Shown here: one piece after another, positions 7,201-24,400 of the stretch
How the letters are laid out: every line of letters starts with the position of its first letter
How positions within the stretch are numbered: the first letter of the stretch is position 1
Assembly (NCBI RefSeq): GCF_910591885.1
Contig: NC_063273.1
Location: 13,732,501-13,796,500 of the forward strand
Direction: 5' to 3'
DNA: 64,000 nt
Origin: Bombus terrestris
Lineage: Eukaryota; Arthropoda; Insecta; Hymenoptera; Apidae
Notes under the pieces: model-generated
The model's input: only the letters and a program-made list of their open reading frames with translations
What the model was told of the DNA's origin: nothing
Database searches by the model: none
Translations under genes and position numbers: made by a program

Positions 7201-10200
7201 TATACGTTGTAACGTAATAATACATAACGTTATACGTTGTAACGTAATAGTATATAACGTTTTACGTCATATAGTGATCTAGTATAACGTTATACGTTAT
7301 AACGTAATAGTACATAACATTATACGCTGTAACGTAATAGTATGTAACGTTATACATCATATGGTGATCCAATATAACGTCATACGTTCTAACATGATAG
7401 TACGTAACGTTTCTCGTTGTAACGTAATATTATATAACATTACACATCATATAGCGATCCAATATAACGTTATACGTTATAACGTAATAGTACATACCGT
7501 TATACGTTATTAAGTAATAGTATTTAACGTTATACGTCATATAGTCATTCTAATATAGCGTTATACGTTATGACGTAATAGAGGATAACGTTATACGTTG
7601 TAACGTAATAGTATATAACCTTATACATCATATAGTGAACCAATATATCGTTATACGTTATAACGTAATAGTACATAACGTTATACGTTATAACGTAATA
7701 ATACATAACGTTATACGTTGTAACGTAATAGTATATAACGTTTTACGTCATATAGTGGTCCAATAAAACGTTATCCGATGTAAGGTAATAGTATGTAACG
7801 TTATACATCATATAGTGATCCAATATAATGTTATACGTTGTAACTTAATAGATCATAACTTTATACGTTATCACGTAATACTATATAACGTTATACGTTG
7901 TAACGTAATAATACATAACGTTATACGTTGTAACGTAATAGTATATAACGTTTTACGTCATATAGTGATCTAGTATAACGTTATACGTTATAACGTAATA
8001 GTACATAACGTTATACGTTGTAACGTAATAGTACATAACGTTATACGTTGTAACGTAATAATACATAACGTTACACGTTGTAACGTAATAGTACATAACG
8101 TTGTACGTTGTAACGTAATAGTATGTAACGTTATACATCATATTGTGATCCAATATAACGTTATACGTTGTAACGTAATAATACATAACGTTATACGTTG
8201 TAACGTAATAGTACATAACGTTTTACGTCATATAGTGATCTAGTATAACGTTATGCGTTATAACGTAATAGTATATAACGTTATACATCATATAGTGATC
8301 CAATTTAACGTTATACTTTCTAACATAATAGTACATAACGTTTCACGTTGTAACGTAATAGTATATAACGTTACACATCACATAATGATCCAATATAACG
8401 TTATACGTTATAACGTAATAATACATAACGTTATACGTTGTAACGTAATATTATATAACATTACACATCATATAGCGATCCAATATAACGTTATACGTTA
8501 TAACGTAATAGTACATAACGTTATACGTTGTAACGTAATAATACATAACGTTATACGTTGTAACGTAATAGTATATAACGTTTTACGTCACATAGTGATC
8601 TAGTATAACGTTATACGTTATAACGTAATAGTACATAACGCTATACGTTGTAACGTAATAATACATAACGTTATACGTTGTAACGTAATAGTATATAACG
8701 TTTTACGTCATATAGTGATCCAATATAACGTTATTCGGTGTAACGTAATAGTATGTAACGATATACATCAAATAGTGATCCAGTATAATATTATACGTAA
8801 TAACGTAATAGTACATAACGTTATACGTTGTAACGTAAAAATACATAACGTTATACGTTGTCACGTAATAGTACATAACCTTATAAATCATATAGTGAAC
8901 CGATATATCGTTATACGTTATAACGTAATAGTACACAACGTTATATGTTGTAACGTAATAGTACATAACGTTATACGTTGTAACGTAATAATACATAACG
9001 TTATACGTTGTAACGTAATAGTATATAACGTTTTACGTCATATAGTGATCTAGTATAACGTTATACGTTATAACGTAATAGTACATAACATTATACGCTG
9101 TAACGTAATAGTATGTAACGTTATACATCATATAGTGATCCAATATAACGTCATACGTTCTAACATGATAGTACGTAACGTTTCACGTTGTAACGTAATA
9201 TTATATAACATTACACATCATATGGCGATCCAATATAACGTTATACGTTATAACGTAATAGTACATAGCGTTATACGTTATTAAGTAATAGTATTTAACG
9301 TTATACGTCATATAGTCATTCTAATATAGCGTTATACGTTATAACGTAATAGAGGATAACGTTATACGTTGTAACGTAATAGTATATAACGTTTTACGTC
9401 ATATAGTGATCTAGTATAACGTTATACGTTATAACGTAATAGTATATAACGTTATACATCATATAGTGATCCAATTTAACGTTATACTTTCTAACATAAT
9501 AGTACATAACGTTTCACGTTGTAACGTAATAGTATATAACGTTACACATCATACAGTGATCCAATATAACGTTATACGTTATAACGTAATAATACATAAC
9601 GTTATACGTTGTAACGTAATAGTATATAACGTTTTACGTCATATAGTGATCTAATATAACGTTATACGTTATAACGTAATAGTACGTAACGTTATACGTT
9701 GTAACGTAATAGTATGTGACGTTATACATCATATAGTGATCCAATATAACGTTATACTTTCCAACATATTAGTACATAACGTTTCACGTTGTAACGTAAT
9801 AGTATTTAACGTTACACATCATATAGTGATCCAATATAACGTTATACGTAATAACGTAATAGTACATAACGTAATACGTTGTAACGTAAAAATGCATAAC
9901 GTTATACGTTGTCACGTAATAGTACATAACCTTATACATCATATAGTGAACCGATATATCGTTATACGTTATAACGTAATAGTACACAACGTTATATGTT
10001 GTAACGTAATAGTACATAACGTTATACGTTGTAACGTAATAATACATAACGTTATACGTTGTAACGTAATAGTATATAACGTCTTACGTCATATAGTCAT
10101 CTAGTATAACGTTATACGTTATAACGTAATAGTACATAACGTTATACGTTGTAACGTAATAGTATATAACGTTTTACGTCATATAGTCATCTAGTATAAC

Positions 10201-13200
10201 GTTATACGTTATAACGTAATAGTACATAACGTTATACGTTGTAACGTAATAATACATAACGTTATACGTTGTAACGTAATAGTATATAACGTTTTACGTC
10301 ATATAGTCATCTAGTATAACGTTATACGTTATAACGTAATAGTACATAACGTTATACGTTGTAACGTATTAATGCATAACGTTATACGTTGTAACGTAAT
10401 AGTATATAACGTTTTACGTCATATAGTGATCTAGTATAACGTTATACGTTATAACGTAATAGTACATAACGTTATACGTTGTAACGTAATAATGCATAAC
10501 GTTTCACGTTGTAACGTAATAGTATATAACGTTACACATCACATAATGATCCAATATAACGTTATACGTTATAACGTAATAATCCATAACGTTATACGTT
10601 GTAACGTAATATTATATAACATTACACATCATATAGCAATCCAATATAACGTTATACGTTATAACGTAATAGTACATAACGTTATACGTTGTAACGTAAT
10701 AATACATAACGTTATACGTTGTAACGTAATAGTATATAACGTTTTACGTCACATAGTGATCTAGTATAACGTTATACGTTATAACGTAATAGTACATAAC
10801 GCTATACGTTGTAACGTAATAATACATAACGTTATACGTTGTAACGTAATAGTATATAACGTTTTACGTCATATAGTGATCCAATATAACGTTATTCGGT
10901 GTAACGTAATAGTATGTAACGATATACATCAAATAGTGATCCAGTATAATATTATACGTAATAACGTAATAGTACATAACATTATACGTTGTAACGTAAT
11001 AGTATGTGACGTTATACATCGGATAGTGATCCAATATAACGTTATACGTTATAACGTAATAATACATAACGTTATACGTTGTAACGTAATATTATATAAC
11101 ATTACACATCATATAGCGATCCAATATAACGTTATACGTTATAACGTAATAGTACATAACGTTATACGTTGTAACGTAATAATACATAACGTTATACGTT
11201 GTAACGTAATAGTATATAACGTTTTACGTCATATAGTGGTCCAATAAAACGTTATCCGATGTAAGGTAATAGTATGTAACGTTATACATCATATAGTGAT
11301 CCAATATAATGTTATACGTTGTAACTTAATAGATCATAACTTTATACGTTATCACGTAATACTATATAACGTTATACGTTGTAACGTAATAATACATAAC
11401 GTTATACGTTGTAACGTAATAGTATATAACGTTTTACGTCATATAGTGATCTAGTATAACGTTATACGTTATAACGTAATAGTACATAACGTTATACGTT
11501 GTAACGTAATAATACATAACGTTATACGTTGTAACGTAATAGTACATAACGTTGTACGTTGTAACGTAATAGTATGTAACGTTATACATCATATAGTGAT
11601 CCAATATAACGTTATACGTTGTAACGTAATAATACATAACGTTATACGTTGTAACGTAATAGTATATAACGTTTTACGTCATATAGTGATCTAGTATAAC
11701 GTTATACGTTATAACGTAATAGTACATAACATTATACGTTGTAACGTAATAGTATGTGACGTTATACATCATATAGTGATCCAATATAACGTCATACGTT
11801 CTAACATAATAGTACATAACGTTTCACGTTGTAACGTAATATTATATAACATTACACATCATATAGCGATCCAATATAACGTTATACGTTATAACGTAAT
11901 AGTACATAGCGTTATACGTTATTACGTAATAGTATTTAACGTTATACGTCATATAGTGATTCTAATATAGCGTTATACGTTATAACGTAATAGAGGATAA
12001 CGTTATACGTTATAACGTAATAGTATATAACGTTTTGCGTCATATAGTGATCCAATATAACGTTATTCGATGTAACGTAATAGTATGTAATGTTATACGT
12101 TATAACGTAATACTACACAACGTTATACGTTGTAACGTAATAGTATATAACCTTATACATCATATAGTGAACCAATATATCGTTATACGTTATAACGTAA
12201 TAGTACATAACGTTATACGTTATAACGTAATAGTACATAACTTTATACGTTGAGACGTAATAATACATAACGTTATACGTTGTAACGTAATAGTATATAA
12301 CGTTTTACGTCATATAGTGATCTAGTATAACGTTATACGTTATAACGTGATAGTACATAACGTTATACGTTGTAACGCAATAGTATGTAACGTTAAGCAT
12401 CATATAGTCATCCAATATAACGTCATACGTTCTAACATAATAGTACATAACGTTTCACGTTGTAACGTAATATTATATAACATTACACATCATATAGCGA
12501 TCCAATATAACGTTATACGTTATAACGTGATAGTACATAACGTTATACATTATAACGTAATAATACATAACGTTATACGTTGTAACGTAATGGTATATAA
12601 TGTTACACATCATATAGTGATCCAATATAACGTTATACTATATAACGTAATAGTACATATCGATGTACATCATATAGTGATCCAATATAACGTTACACGT
12701 TATTATGTAATAGTACATAACGATATACAAAATATAGTGATCCAATATAACGTTATACGTTATAACGTAATAGCATATAACGTTATACATCATATAGTGA
12801 TCCAATTTAACGTTATACTTTCTAACATAATAATACATAACGTTATACGTTGTAACGTAATAGTATATAACGTTTTACGTCATATAGTGATCTAATATAA
12901 CGTTATACGTTATAACGTAATAGTACGTAACGTTATACGTTGTAACGTAATAGTATGTGACGTTATACATCATATAGTGATCCAATATAACGTTATACTT
13001 TCCAACATATTAGTACATAACGTTTCACGTTGTAACGTAATAGTATTTAACGTTACACATCATATAGTGATCCAATATAACGTTATACGTAATAACGTAA
13101 TAGTACATAACGTAATACGTTGTAACGTAAAAATGCATAACGTTATACGTTGTCACGTAATAGTACATAACCTTATACATCATATAGTGAACCGATATAT

Positions 13201-14580
13201 CGTTATACGTTATAACGTAATAGTACACAACGTTATATGTTGTAACGTAATAGTACATAACGTTATACGTTGTAACGTAATAATACATAACGTTATACGT
13301 TGTAACGTAATAGTATATAACGTTTTACGTCATATAGTCATCTAGTATAACGTTATACGTTATAACGTAATAGTACATAACGTTATACGTTGTAACGTAA
13401 TAGTATATAACGTTTTACGTCATATAGTCATCTAGTATAACGTTATACGTTATAACGTAATAGTACATAACGTTATACGTTGTAACGTAATAGTATGTAA
13501 CGTTATACATCATACAGTGATCCAATATAACGTTATACTTTCTAACATAATAGTACATAACGCTTCACGTTGTAACGTAATAGTATATAACGTTACACAT
13601 CATATAATGGTCCAATATAACGTTATACGTTATAACGTAATAATACATAACGTTATACGTTGTAACGTAATATTATATAATATTACACATCATATAGCGA
13701 TCCAATATAACGTTATACGTTATAACGTAATAGTACATAACGTTATACGTTGTAACGTAATAATACATAACGTTATACGTTGTAACGTAATAGTATATAA
13801 CGTTTTACGTCATATAGTGATCTAGTATAACGTTATACGTTATAACGTAATAGTACATAACGTTATACGTTGTAACGTATTAATGCATAACGTTATACGT
13901 TGTAACGTAATAGTATATAACGTTTTACGTCATATAGTGATCCAATATAACGTTATTCGGTGTAACGTAATAGTATGTAACGATATACATCAAATATTGA
14001 TCCAGTATAATATTATACGTAATAACGTAATAGTACATAAGGTTATACGTTGTAACGTAAAAATACATAACGTTATACGTTGTAACGTAATAGTATATAA
14101 CGTTTTACGTCATATAGTGATCTAGTATAACGTTATACGTTATAACGTAATAATGCATAACGTTATACGTTGTAACGTAATAGTATATAACGTTTTACGT
14201 CATATAGTGATCCAATATAACGTTATTCGGTGTAACGTAATAGTATGTAACGATATACATCAAATATTGATCCAGTATAATATTATACGTAATAACGTAA
14301 TAGTACATAAGGTTATACGTTGTAACGTAAAAATACATAACGTTATACGTTGTCACGTAATAGTACATAACCTTATACATCATATAGTGAACCGATATAT
14401 CGTTATACGTTATAACGTAATAGTACACAACGTTATATGTTGTAACGTAATAGTACATAACGTTATACCTTGTAACGTAATAATACATAACGTTATACGT
14501 TGTAACGTAATAGTATATAACGTTTTACGTCATATAGTGATCTAATATAACGTTATACGTTATAACGTGATAGTAAATAA
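7168..14580. repeat. Diverged or rearranged block related to the 6.96-kb unit
   Basis: Landmark variants of the 6.96-kb unit appear here in the same order but with different spacing. The offset to the copy starting at 14581 is 7,413 bp near 7.2 kb, 7,353 bp near 7.95 kb and 7,533 bp from 8.2 to 10.1 kb, so multi-monomer insertions or deletions separate them. After about 10.1 kb the order changes. The 9,736-10,104 stretch recurs at 12,977-13,345 (3,241 bp away). About 200 bp around 13,883 is repeated 270 bp later, marked by the rare CAAATATTGATCC and TAAGGTTATACG variants. Confidence 0.75.
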
Positions 14581-17500
14581 CGTTATATGTTGTAACGTAA
14601 TAGTACATAACGTTATACGTTGTAACGTAATAATACATAACGTTATACGTTGTAACGTAATAGTATATAACGTTTTACGTCATATAGTGATCTAGTATAA
14701 CGTTATACGTTATAACGTAATAGTACATAACATTATACGCTGTAACGTAATAGTATGTAACGTTATACATCATATGGTGATCCAATATAACGTCATACGT
14801 TCTAACATGATAGTACGTAACGTTTCTCGTTGTAACGTAATATTATATAACATTACACATCATATAGCGATCCAATATAACGTTATACGTTATAACGTAA
14901 TAGTACATAGCGTTATACGTTATTAAGTAATAGTATTTAACGTTATACGTCATATAGTCATTCTAATATAGCGTTATACGTTATGACGTAATAGAGGATA
15001 ACGTTATACGTTGTAACGTAATAGTATATAACCTTATACATCATATAGTGAACCAATATATCGTTATACGTTATAACGTAATAGTATATAACGTTTTACG
15101 TCATATAGTGGTCCAATAAAACGTTATCCGATGTAAGGTAATAGTATGTAACGTTATACATCATATAGTGATCCAATATAATGTTATACGTTGTAACTTA
15201 ATAGATCATAACTTTATACGTTATCACGTAATACTATATAACGTTATACGTTGTAACGTAATAATACATAACGTTATACGTTGTAACGTAATAGTATATA
15301 ACGTTTTACGTCATATAGTGATCTAGTATAACGTTATACGTTATAACGTAATAGTACATAACGTTATACGTTGTAACGTAATAGTATGTGACGTTATACA
15401 TCGTATAGTGATCCAATATAACGTTATACGTTATAACGTAATAGTATATAACGTTATACATCATATAGTGGTCCAATTTAACGTTATACGCTATAGCGTA
15501 ATAGTACATAAAGTTAAACGTTGTAACATTATAATACATAACGTTATACGTTGTAACGTAATAGTACATAACGTTATACGTTGTAACGTAATAATACATA
15601 ACGTTACACGTTGTAACGTAATAGTACATAACGTTGTACGTTGTAACGTAATAGTATGTAACGTTATACATCATATAGTGATCCAATATAACGGTATACG
15701 TTGTAACGTAATAATACATAACGTTATACGTTGTAACGTAATAGTACATAACGTTTTACGTCATATAGTGATCTAGTATAACGTTATACGTTATAACGTA
15801 ATAGTATATAACGTTATACATCATATAGTGATCCAATTTAACGTTATACTTTCTAACATAATAGTACATAACGTTTCACGTTGTAACGTAATAGTATATA
15901 ACGTTACACATCACATAATGATCCAATATAACGTTATACGTTATAACGTAATAATACATAACGTTATACGTTGTAACGTAATATTATATAACATTACACA
16001 TCATATAGCGATCCAATATAACGTTATACGTTATAACGTAATAGTACATAACGTTATACGTTGTAACGTAATAATACATAACGTTATACGTTGTAACGTA
16101 ATAGTATATAACGTTTTACGTCACATAGTGATCTAGTATAACGTTATACGTTATAACGTAATAGTACATAACGCTATACGTTGTAACGTAATAATACATA
16201 ACGTTATACGTTGTAACGTAATAGTATATAACGTTTTACGTCATATAGTGATCCAATATAACGTTATTCGGTGTAACGTAATAGTATGTAACGATATACA
16301 TCAAATAGTGATCCAGTATAATATTATACGTAATAACGTAATAGTACATAACGTTATACGTTGTAACGTAAAAATACATAACGTTATACGTTGTCACGTA
16401 ATAGTACATAACCTTATACATCATATAGTGAACCGATATATCGTTATACGTTATAACGTAATAGTACACAACGTTATATGTTGTAACGTAATAGTACATA
16501 ACGTTATACGTTGTAACGTAATAATACATAACGTTATACGTTGTAACGTAATAGTATATAACGTTTTACGTCATATAGTGATCTAGTATAACGTTATACG
16601 TTATAACGTAATAGTACATAACATTATACGCTGTAACGTAATAGTATGTAACGTTATACATCATATAGTGATCCAATATAACGTCATACGTTCTAACATG
16701 ATAGTACGTAACGTTTCACGTTGTAACGTAATATTATATAACATTACACATCATATGGCGATCCAATATAACGTTATACGTTATAACGTAATAGTACATA
16801 GCGTTATACGTTATTAAGTAATAGTATTTAACGTTATACGTCATATAGTCATTCTAATATAGCGTTATACGTTATGACGTAATAGAGGATAACGTTATAC
16901 GTTGTAACGTAATAGTATATAACGTTTTACGTCATATAGTGATCTAGTATAACGTTATACGTTATAACGTAATAGTATATAACGTTATACATCATATAGT
17001 GATCCAATTTAACGTTATACTTTCTAACATAATAGTACATAACGTTTCACGTTGTAACGTAATAGTATATAACGTTACACATCATACAGTGATCCAATAT
17101 AACGTTATACGTTATAACGTAATAATACATAACGTTATACGTTGTAACGTAATAGTATATAACGTTTTACGTCATATAGTGATCTAATATAACGTTATAC
17201 GTTATAACGTAATAGTACGTAACGTTATACGTTGTAACGTAATAGTATGTGACGTTATACATCATATAGTGATCCAATATAACGTTATACTTTCCAACAT
17301 ATTAGTACATAACGTTTCACGTTGTAACGTAATATTATTTAACGTTACACATCATATAGTGATCCAATATAACGTTATACGTAATAACGTAATAGTACAT
17401 AACGTAATACGTTGTAACGTAAAAATGCATAACGTTATACGTTGTCACGTAATAGTACATAACCTTATACATCATATAGTGAACCGATATATCGTTATAC

Positions 17501-20500
17501 GTTATAACGTAATAGTACACAACGTTATATGTTGTAACGTAATAGTACATAACGTTATACGTTGTAACGTAATAATACATAACGTTATACGTTGTAACGT
17601 AATAGTATATAACGTTTTACGTCATATAGTCATCTAGTATAACGTTATACGTTATAACGTAATAGTACATAACGTTATACGTTGTAACGTAATAGTATAT
17701 AACGTTTTACGTCATATAGTCATCTAGTATAACGTTATACGTTATAACGTAATAGTACATAACGTTATACGTTGTAACGTAATAATACATAACGTTATAC
17801 GTTGTAACGTAATAGTATATAACGTTTTACGTCATATAGTCATCTAGTATAACGTTATACGTTATAACGTAATAGTACATAACGTTATACGTTGTAACGT
17901 AATAGTATGTAACGTTATACATCATACAGTGATCCAATATAACGTTATACTTTCTAACATAATAGTACATAACGTTTCACGTTGTAAAGTAATAGTATAT
18001 GACGTTACACATCATAAAATGGTCCAATATAACGTAATACGTTATAACGTAATAGTACAAAACGTTATACGTTGTAACGTAATAATACATAACGTTATAC
18101 GTTGTAACGTAATAGTATATAACGTTTTACGTCATATAGTGATCTAGTATAACGTTATACGTTATAACGTAATAGTACATAACGTTATACGTTGTAACGT
18201 ATTAATGCATAACGTTATACGTTGTAACGTAATAGTATATAACGTTTTACGTCATATAGTGATCTAGTATAACGTTATACGTTATAACGTAATAGTACAT
18301 AACGTTATACGTTGTAACGTAATAATGCATAACGTTATACGTTGTAACGTAATAGTATATAACGGTTTACGTCATATAGTCATCTAGTATAACGTTATAC
18401 GTTATAACGTAATAGTACATAACGTTATACGTTGTAACGTAATAGTATGTAACGTTGTACATCATATAGTGATCCAATATAACGTTATACTTTCTAACAT
18501 AATAGTACATAACGTTTCACGTTGTAACGTAATAGTATATAACGTTACACATCACATAATGATCCAATATAACGTTATACGTTATAACGTAATAATACAT
18601 AACGTTATACGTTGTAACGTAATATTATATAACATTACACATCATATAGCGATCCAATATAACGTTATACGTTATAACGTAATAGTACATAACGTTATAC
18701 GTTGTAACGTAATAATACATAACGTTATACGTTGTAACGTAATAGTATATAACGTTTTACGTCACATAGTGATCTAGTATAACGTTATACGTTATAACGT
18801 AATAGTACATAACGCTATACGTTGTAACGTAATAATACATAACGTTATACGTTGTAACGTAATAGTATATAACGTTTTACGTCATATAGTGATCTAATAT
18901 AACGTTATACGTTATAACGTGATAGTAAATAACGTTATACGTTGTAACGTAATAGTATGTAACGTTAAACATCATATAGTCATCCAATATAAGGTCATAC
19001 GTTCTAACATAATAGTAAATAACGTTTCACGTTGTAACGTAATATTATATTACATTACACATCATATAGCGATCCAATATAACGTTATACGTTATAACGT
19101 AATAGTACATAACGTTATACGTTGTAACGTAATAATACATAACGTTATACGTTGTAACGTAATAGTATATAACGTTTTACGTCATATAGTGATCTAGTAT
19201 AACGTTATACGTTATAACGTAAGAGTACATAACATTATACGATGTAACGTAATAGTATGTAACGTTATACATCATATAGTGATCCAATATATCGTCATAC
19301 GTTCTAAAATAATAGTACATAACGTTTCACGTTGTAACGTAATATTATATAACATTACACATCATATAGCGATCCAATATAACGTTATACGTTATAACTT
19401 AATGGTACATAGCGTTATACGTTATTACGTAATAGTACATAACATTATACGTTGTAACGTATAGTATGTAACGTTATACATCATATAGTGATCCAATATA
19501 ACGTTACACGTTATTATGTAATAGTACATAACGATATACATCATATAGTGATCCAATATAACGTTATACGTTATAACGTAATAGTACATATCGGTGTACA
19601 TCATATAGTGATCCAATATAACGTTACACGTTATTATGTAATAGTACATAACGATATACAAAATATAGTGATCCAATATAACGTTATACGTTATAACGTA
19701 ATAGTATATAACGTTATACATCATATAGTGATCCAATTTAACGTTATACGCTATAGCGTAATAGTACATAAAGTTAAACGTTGTAACATAATAATACATA
19801 ACGTTATACGTTGTAACGTAATAGCATATAACGTTTTACGTCATATAGTGGTCCAATAAAACGTTATTCGATGTACGGTAATAGTATGTAACGTTATACA
19901 TCATATAGTGATCCAATATAATGTTATACGTTGTAACTTAATAGATCATAACTTTATACGTTATCACCTAATACTATATAACGTTATACGTTGTAACGTA
20001 ATAATACATAACGTTATACGTTGTAACGTAATAGTACATAACGTAATACGTTGTAACGTAAAAATACATAACGTTATACGTTGTCACGTAATAGTATATA
20101 ACGTTTTACTTCATATAGTTATCTAATATAACGTTATACGTTATAACGTAATAGTACTTAACGTTATACGTTGTAACGTATAGTATGTAACGATATACAT
20201 CATATAGTGATCCAATATAACGTTATACGTTATAACGTAATAGTACATATCGATGTACATCATATAGTGATCCAATATAGCGTTATACGTTATAACGTAA
20301 TAGTACATAACGTTATACATTATAACGTAATAGCACATAACGTTATACGTTGTAAAGTAGTAGTATTTAACGTTACACATCATATAGTGATCCAATATAA
20401 CGTTATACGTTATAACGTAATAGTACATAACGTTATACGTTATTACGTAATAGTATTTAACGTTATACGTCATAAAGTGATCCAATATAGCGTTATACGT

Positions 20501-21479
20501 TATAACGTAATACTACATAACGTTATACGTTGTAACGTAATAGTATATAACGTTTTACGTCATATAGTGATCCAATATAACGTTATTCGATGTAACGTAA
20601 TAGTATGTAACGTTATACGTTGTAACGTAATACTACATAACGTTATACGTTGTAACGTAATAGTACATAACGTGATACGTTGTAACGTAAAAATACATAA
20701 CGTTATACGTTGTCACGTAATTGTATATAAAGTTTTACTTCATATAGTTATCTAATATAACGTTATACGTTATAACGTAATAGTACATAACGTTATACGT
20801 TGTAACGTATAGTATGTAACGTTATACATCATATAGTGATCCAATATAACGTTACACGTTATTATGTAATAGTACATAACGATATACATCATATAGTGTT
20901 CCAATATAACGTTATACGTTATAACGTAATAGTACATATCGATGTACATCATATAGTGATCCAATATAACTTTATACGTTATAACGTAATAGTACATAAC
21001 GTTATACATTATAACTTAATAGCACATAACGTTATACGTTGTAAAGTAATAGTATTTAACGTTACATATCATATAGTGATCCAAAATAACGTTATACGTT
21101 ATAACGTAATAGTACATAACGTTATACGTTATTGCGTAATAGTATTTAACGTTATACGTCATATAGTGATCCAATATAATATTATACGTAATAACGTAAT
21201 AGTACATAACGTTATACGTTGTAACGTAATAGTACATAACGTTATACGTTGTCACGTAATAGTACATAACCTTATACATCATATAGTGAACCGATATATC
21301 GTTATACGTTACAACGTAATAGTACACAACGTTATATGTTGTAACGTAATAGTACATAACGTTATACGTTGTAACGTAAAAATACATAACGTTATACGTT
21401 GTCACGTAATAGTACATAACCTTATACATCATATAGTGAACCGATATATCGTTATACGTTACAACGTAATAGTACACAA
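14581..21479. repeat. 6.96-kb higher-order repeat, copy 1
   Basis: It aligns to copy 2 with an offset of 6,899 bp near its start and 6,959 bp from about 15.3 kb on. It lacks two monomers (60 bp) near 15.08 kb that copy 2 has at about 21.97-22.03 kb. Otherwise only scattered single-base differences were seen, for example near 15.69, 17.33, 18.36 and 20.62 kb. Its left edge is a junction: 14.56-14.58 kb matches sequence near 18.90 and 25.86 kb and then switches. Confidence 0.85.
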
Positions 21480-24400
21480 CGTTATATGTTGTAACGTAAT
21501 AGTACATAACGTTATACGTTGTAACGTAATAATACATAACGTTATACGTTGTAACGTAATAGTATATAACGTTTTACGTCATATAGTGATCTAGTATAAC
21601 GTTATACGTTATAACGTAATAGTACATAACATTATACGCTGTAACGTAATAGTATGTAACGTTATACATCATATGGTGATCCAATATAACGTCATACGTT
21701 CTAACATGATAGTACGTAACGTTTCTCGTTGTAACGTAATATTATATAACATTACACATCATATAGCGATCCAATATAACGTTATACGTTATAACGTAAT
21801 AGTACATAGCGTTATACGTTATTAAGTAATAGTATTTAACGTTATACGTCATATAGTCATTCTAATATAGCGTTATACGTTATGACGTAATAGAGGATAA
21901 CGTTATACGTTGTAACGTAATAGTATATAACCTTATACATCATATAGTGAACCAATATATCGTTATACGTTATAACGTAATAGTACATAACGTTATACGT
22001 TATAACGTAATAATACATAACGTTATACGTTGTAACGTAATAGTATATAACGTTTTACGTCATATAGTGGTCCAATAAAACGTTATCCGATGTAAGGTAA
22101 TAGTATGTAACGTTATACATCATATAGTGATCCAATATAATGTTATACGTTGTAACTTAATAGATCATAACTTTATACGTTATCACGTAATACTATATAA
22201 CGTTATACGTTGTAACGTAATAATACATAACGTTATACGTTGTAACGTAATAGTATATAACGTTTTACGTCATATAGTGATCTAGTATAACGTTATACGT
22301 TATAACGTAATAGTACATAACGTTATACGTTGTAACGTAATAGTATGTGACGTTATACATCGTATAGTGATCCAATATAACGTTATACGTTATAACGTAA
22401 TAGTATATAACGTTATACATCATATAGTGGTCCAATTTAACGTTATACGCTATAGCGTAATAGTACATAAAGTTAAACGTTGTAACATTATAATACATAA
22501 CGTTATACGTTGTAACGTAATAGTACATAACGTTATACGTTGTAACGTAATAATACATAACGTTACACGTTGTAACGTAATAGTACATAACGTTGTACGT
22601 TGTAACGTAATAGTATGTAACGTTATACATCATATAGTGATCCAATATAACGTTATACGTTGTAACGTAATAATACATAACGTTATACGTTGTAACGTAA
22701 TAGTACATAACGTTTTACGTCATATAGTGATCTAGTATAACGTTATACGTTATAACGTAATAGTATATAACGTTATACATCATATAGTGATCCAATTTAA
22801 CGTTATACTTTCTAACATAATAGTACATAACGTTTCACGTTGTAACGTAATAGTATATAACGTTACACATCACATAATGATCCAATATAACGTTATACGT
22901 TATAACGTAATAATACATAACGTTATACGTTGTAACGTAATATTATATAACATTACACATCATATAGCGATCCAATATAACGTTATACGTTATAACGTAA
23001 TAGTACATAACGTTATACGTTGTAACGTAATAATACATAACGTTATACGTTGTAACGTAATAGTATATAACGTTTTACGTCACATAGTGATCTAGTATAA
23101 CGTTATACGTTATAACGTAATAGTACATAACGCTATACGTTGTAACGTAATAATACATAACGTTATACGTTGTAACGTAATAGTATATAACGTTTTACGT
23201 CATATAGTGATCCAATATAACGTTATTCGGTGTAACGTAATAGTATGTAACGATATACATCAAATAGTGATCCAGTATAATATTATACGTAATAACGTAA
23301 TAGTACATAACGTTATACGTTGTAACGTAAAAATACATAACGTTATACGTTGTCACGTAATAGTACATAACCTTATACATCATATAGTGAACCGATATAT
23401 CGTTATACGTTATAACGTAATAGTACACAACGTTATATGTTGTAACGTAATAGTACATAACGTTATACGTTGTAACGTAATAATACATAACGTTATACGT
23501 TGTAACGTAATAGTATATAACGTTTTACGTCATATAGTGATCTAGTATAACGTTATACGTTATAACGTAATAGTACATAACATTATACGCTGTAACGTAA
23601 TAGTATGTAACGTTATACATCATATAGTGATCCAATATAACGTCATACGTTCTAACATGATAGTACGTAACGTTTCACGTTGTAACGTAATATTATATAA
23701 CATTACACATCATATGGCGATCCAATATAACGTTATACGTTATAACGTAATAGTACATAGCGTTATACGTTATTAAGTAATAGTATTTAACGTTATACGT
23801 CATATAGTCATTCTAATATAGCGTTATACGTTATGACGTAATAGAGGATAACGTTATACGTTGTAACGTAATAGTATATAACGTTTTACGTCATATAGTG
23901 ATCTAGTATAACGTTATACGTTATAACGTAATAGTATATAACGTTATACATCATATAGTGATCCAATTTAACGTTATACTTTCTAACATAATAGTACATA
24001 ACGTTTCACGTTGTAACGTAATAGTATATAACGTTACACATCATACAGTGATCCAATATAACGTTATACGTTATAACGTAATAATACATAACGTTATACG
24101 TTGTAACGTAATAGTATATAACGTTTTACGTCATATAGTGATCTAATATAACGTTATACGTTATAACGTAATAGTACGTAACGTTATACGTTGTAACGTA
24201 ATAGTATGTGACGTTATACATCATATAGTGATCCAATATAACGTTATACTTTCCAACATATTAGTACATAACGTTTCACGTTGTAACGTAATAGTATTTA
24301 ACGTTACACATCATATAGTGATCCAATATAACGTTATACGTAATAACGTAATAGTACATAACGTAATACGTTGTAACGTAAAAATGCATAACGTTATACG

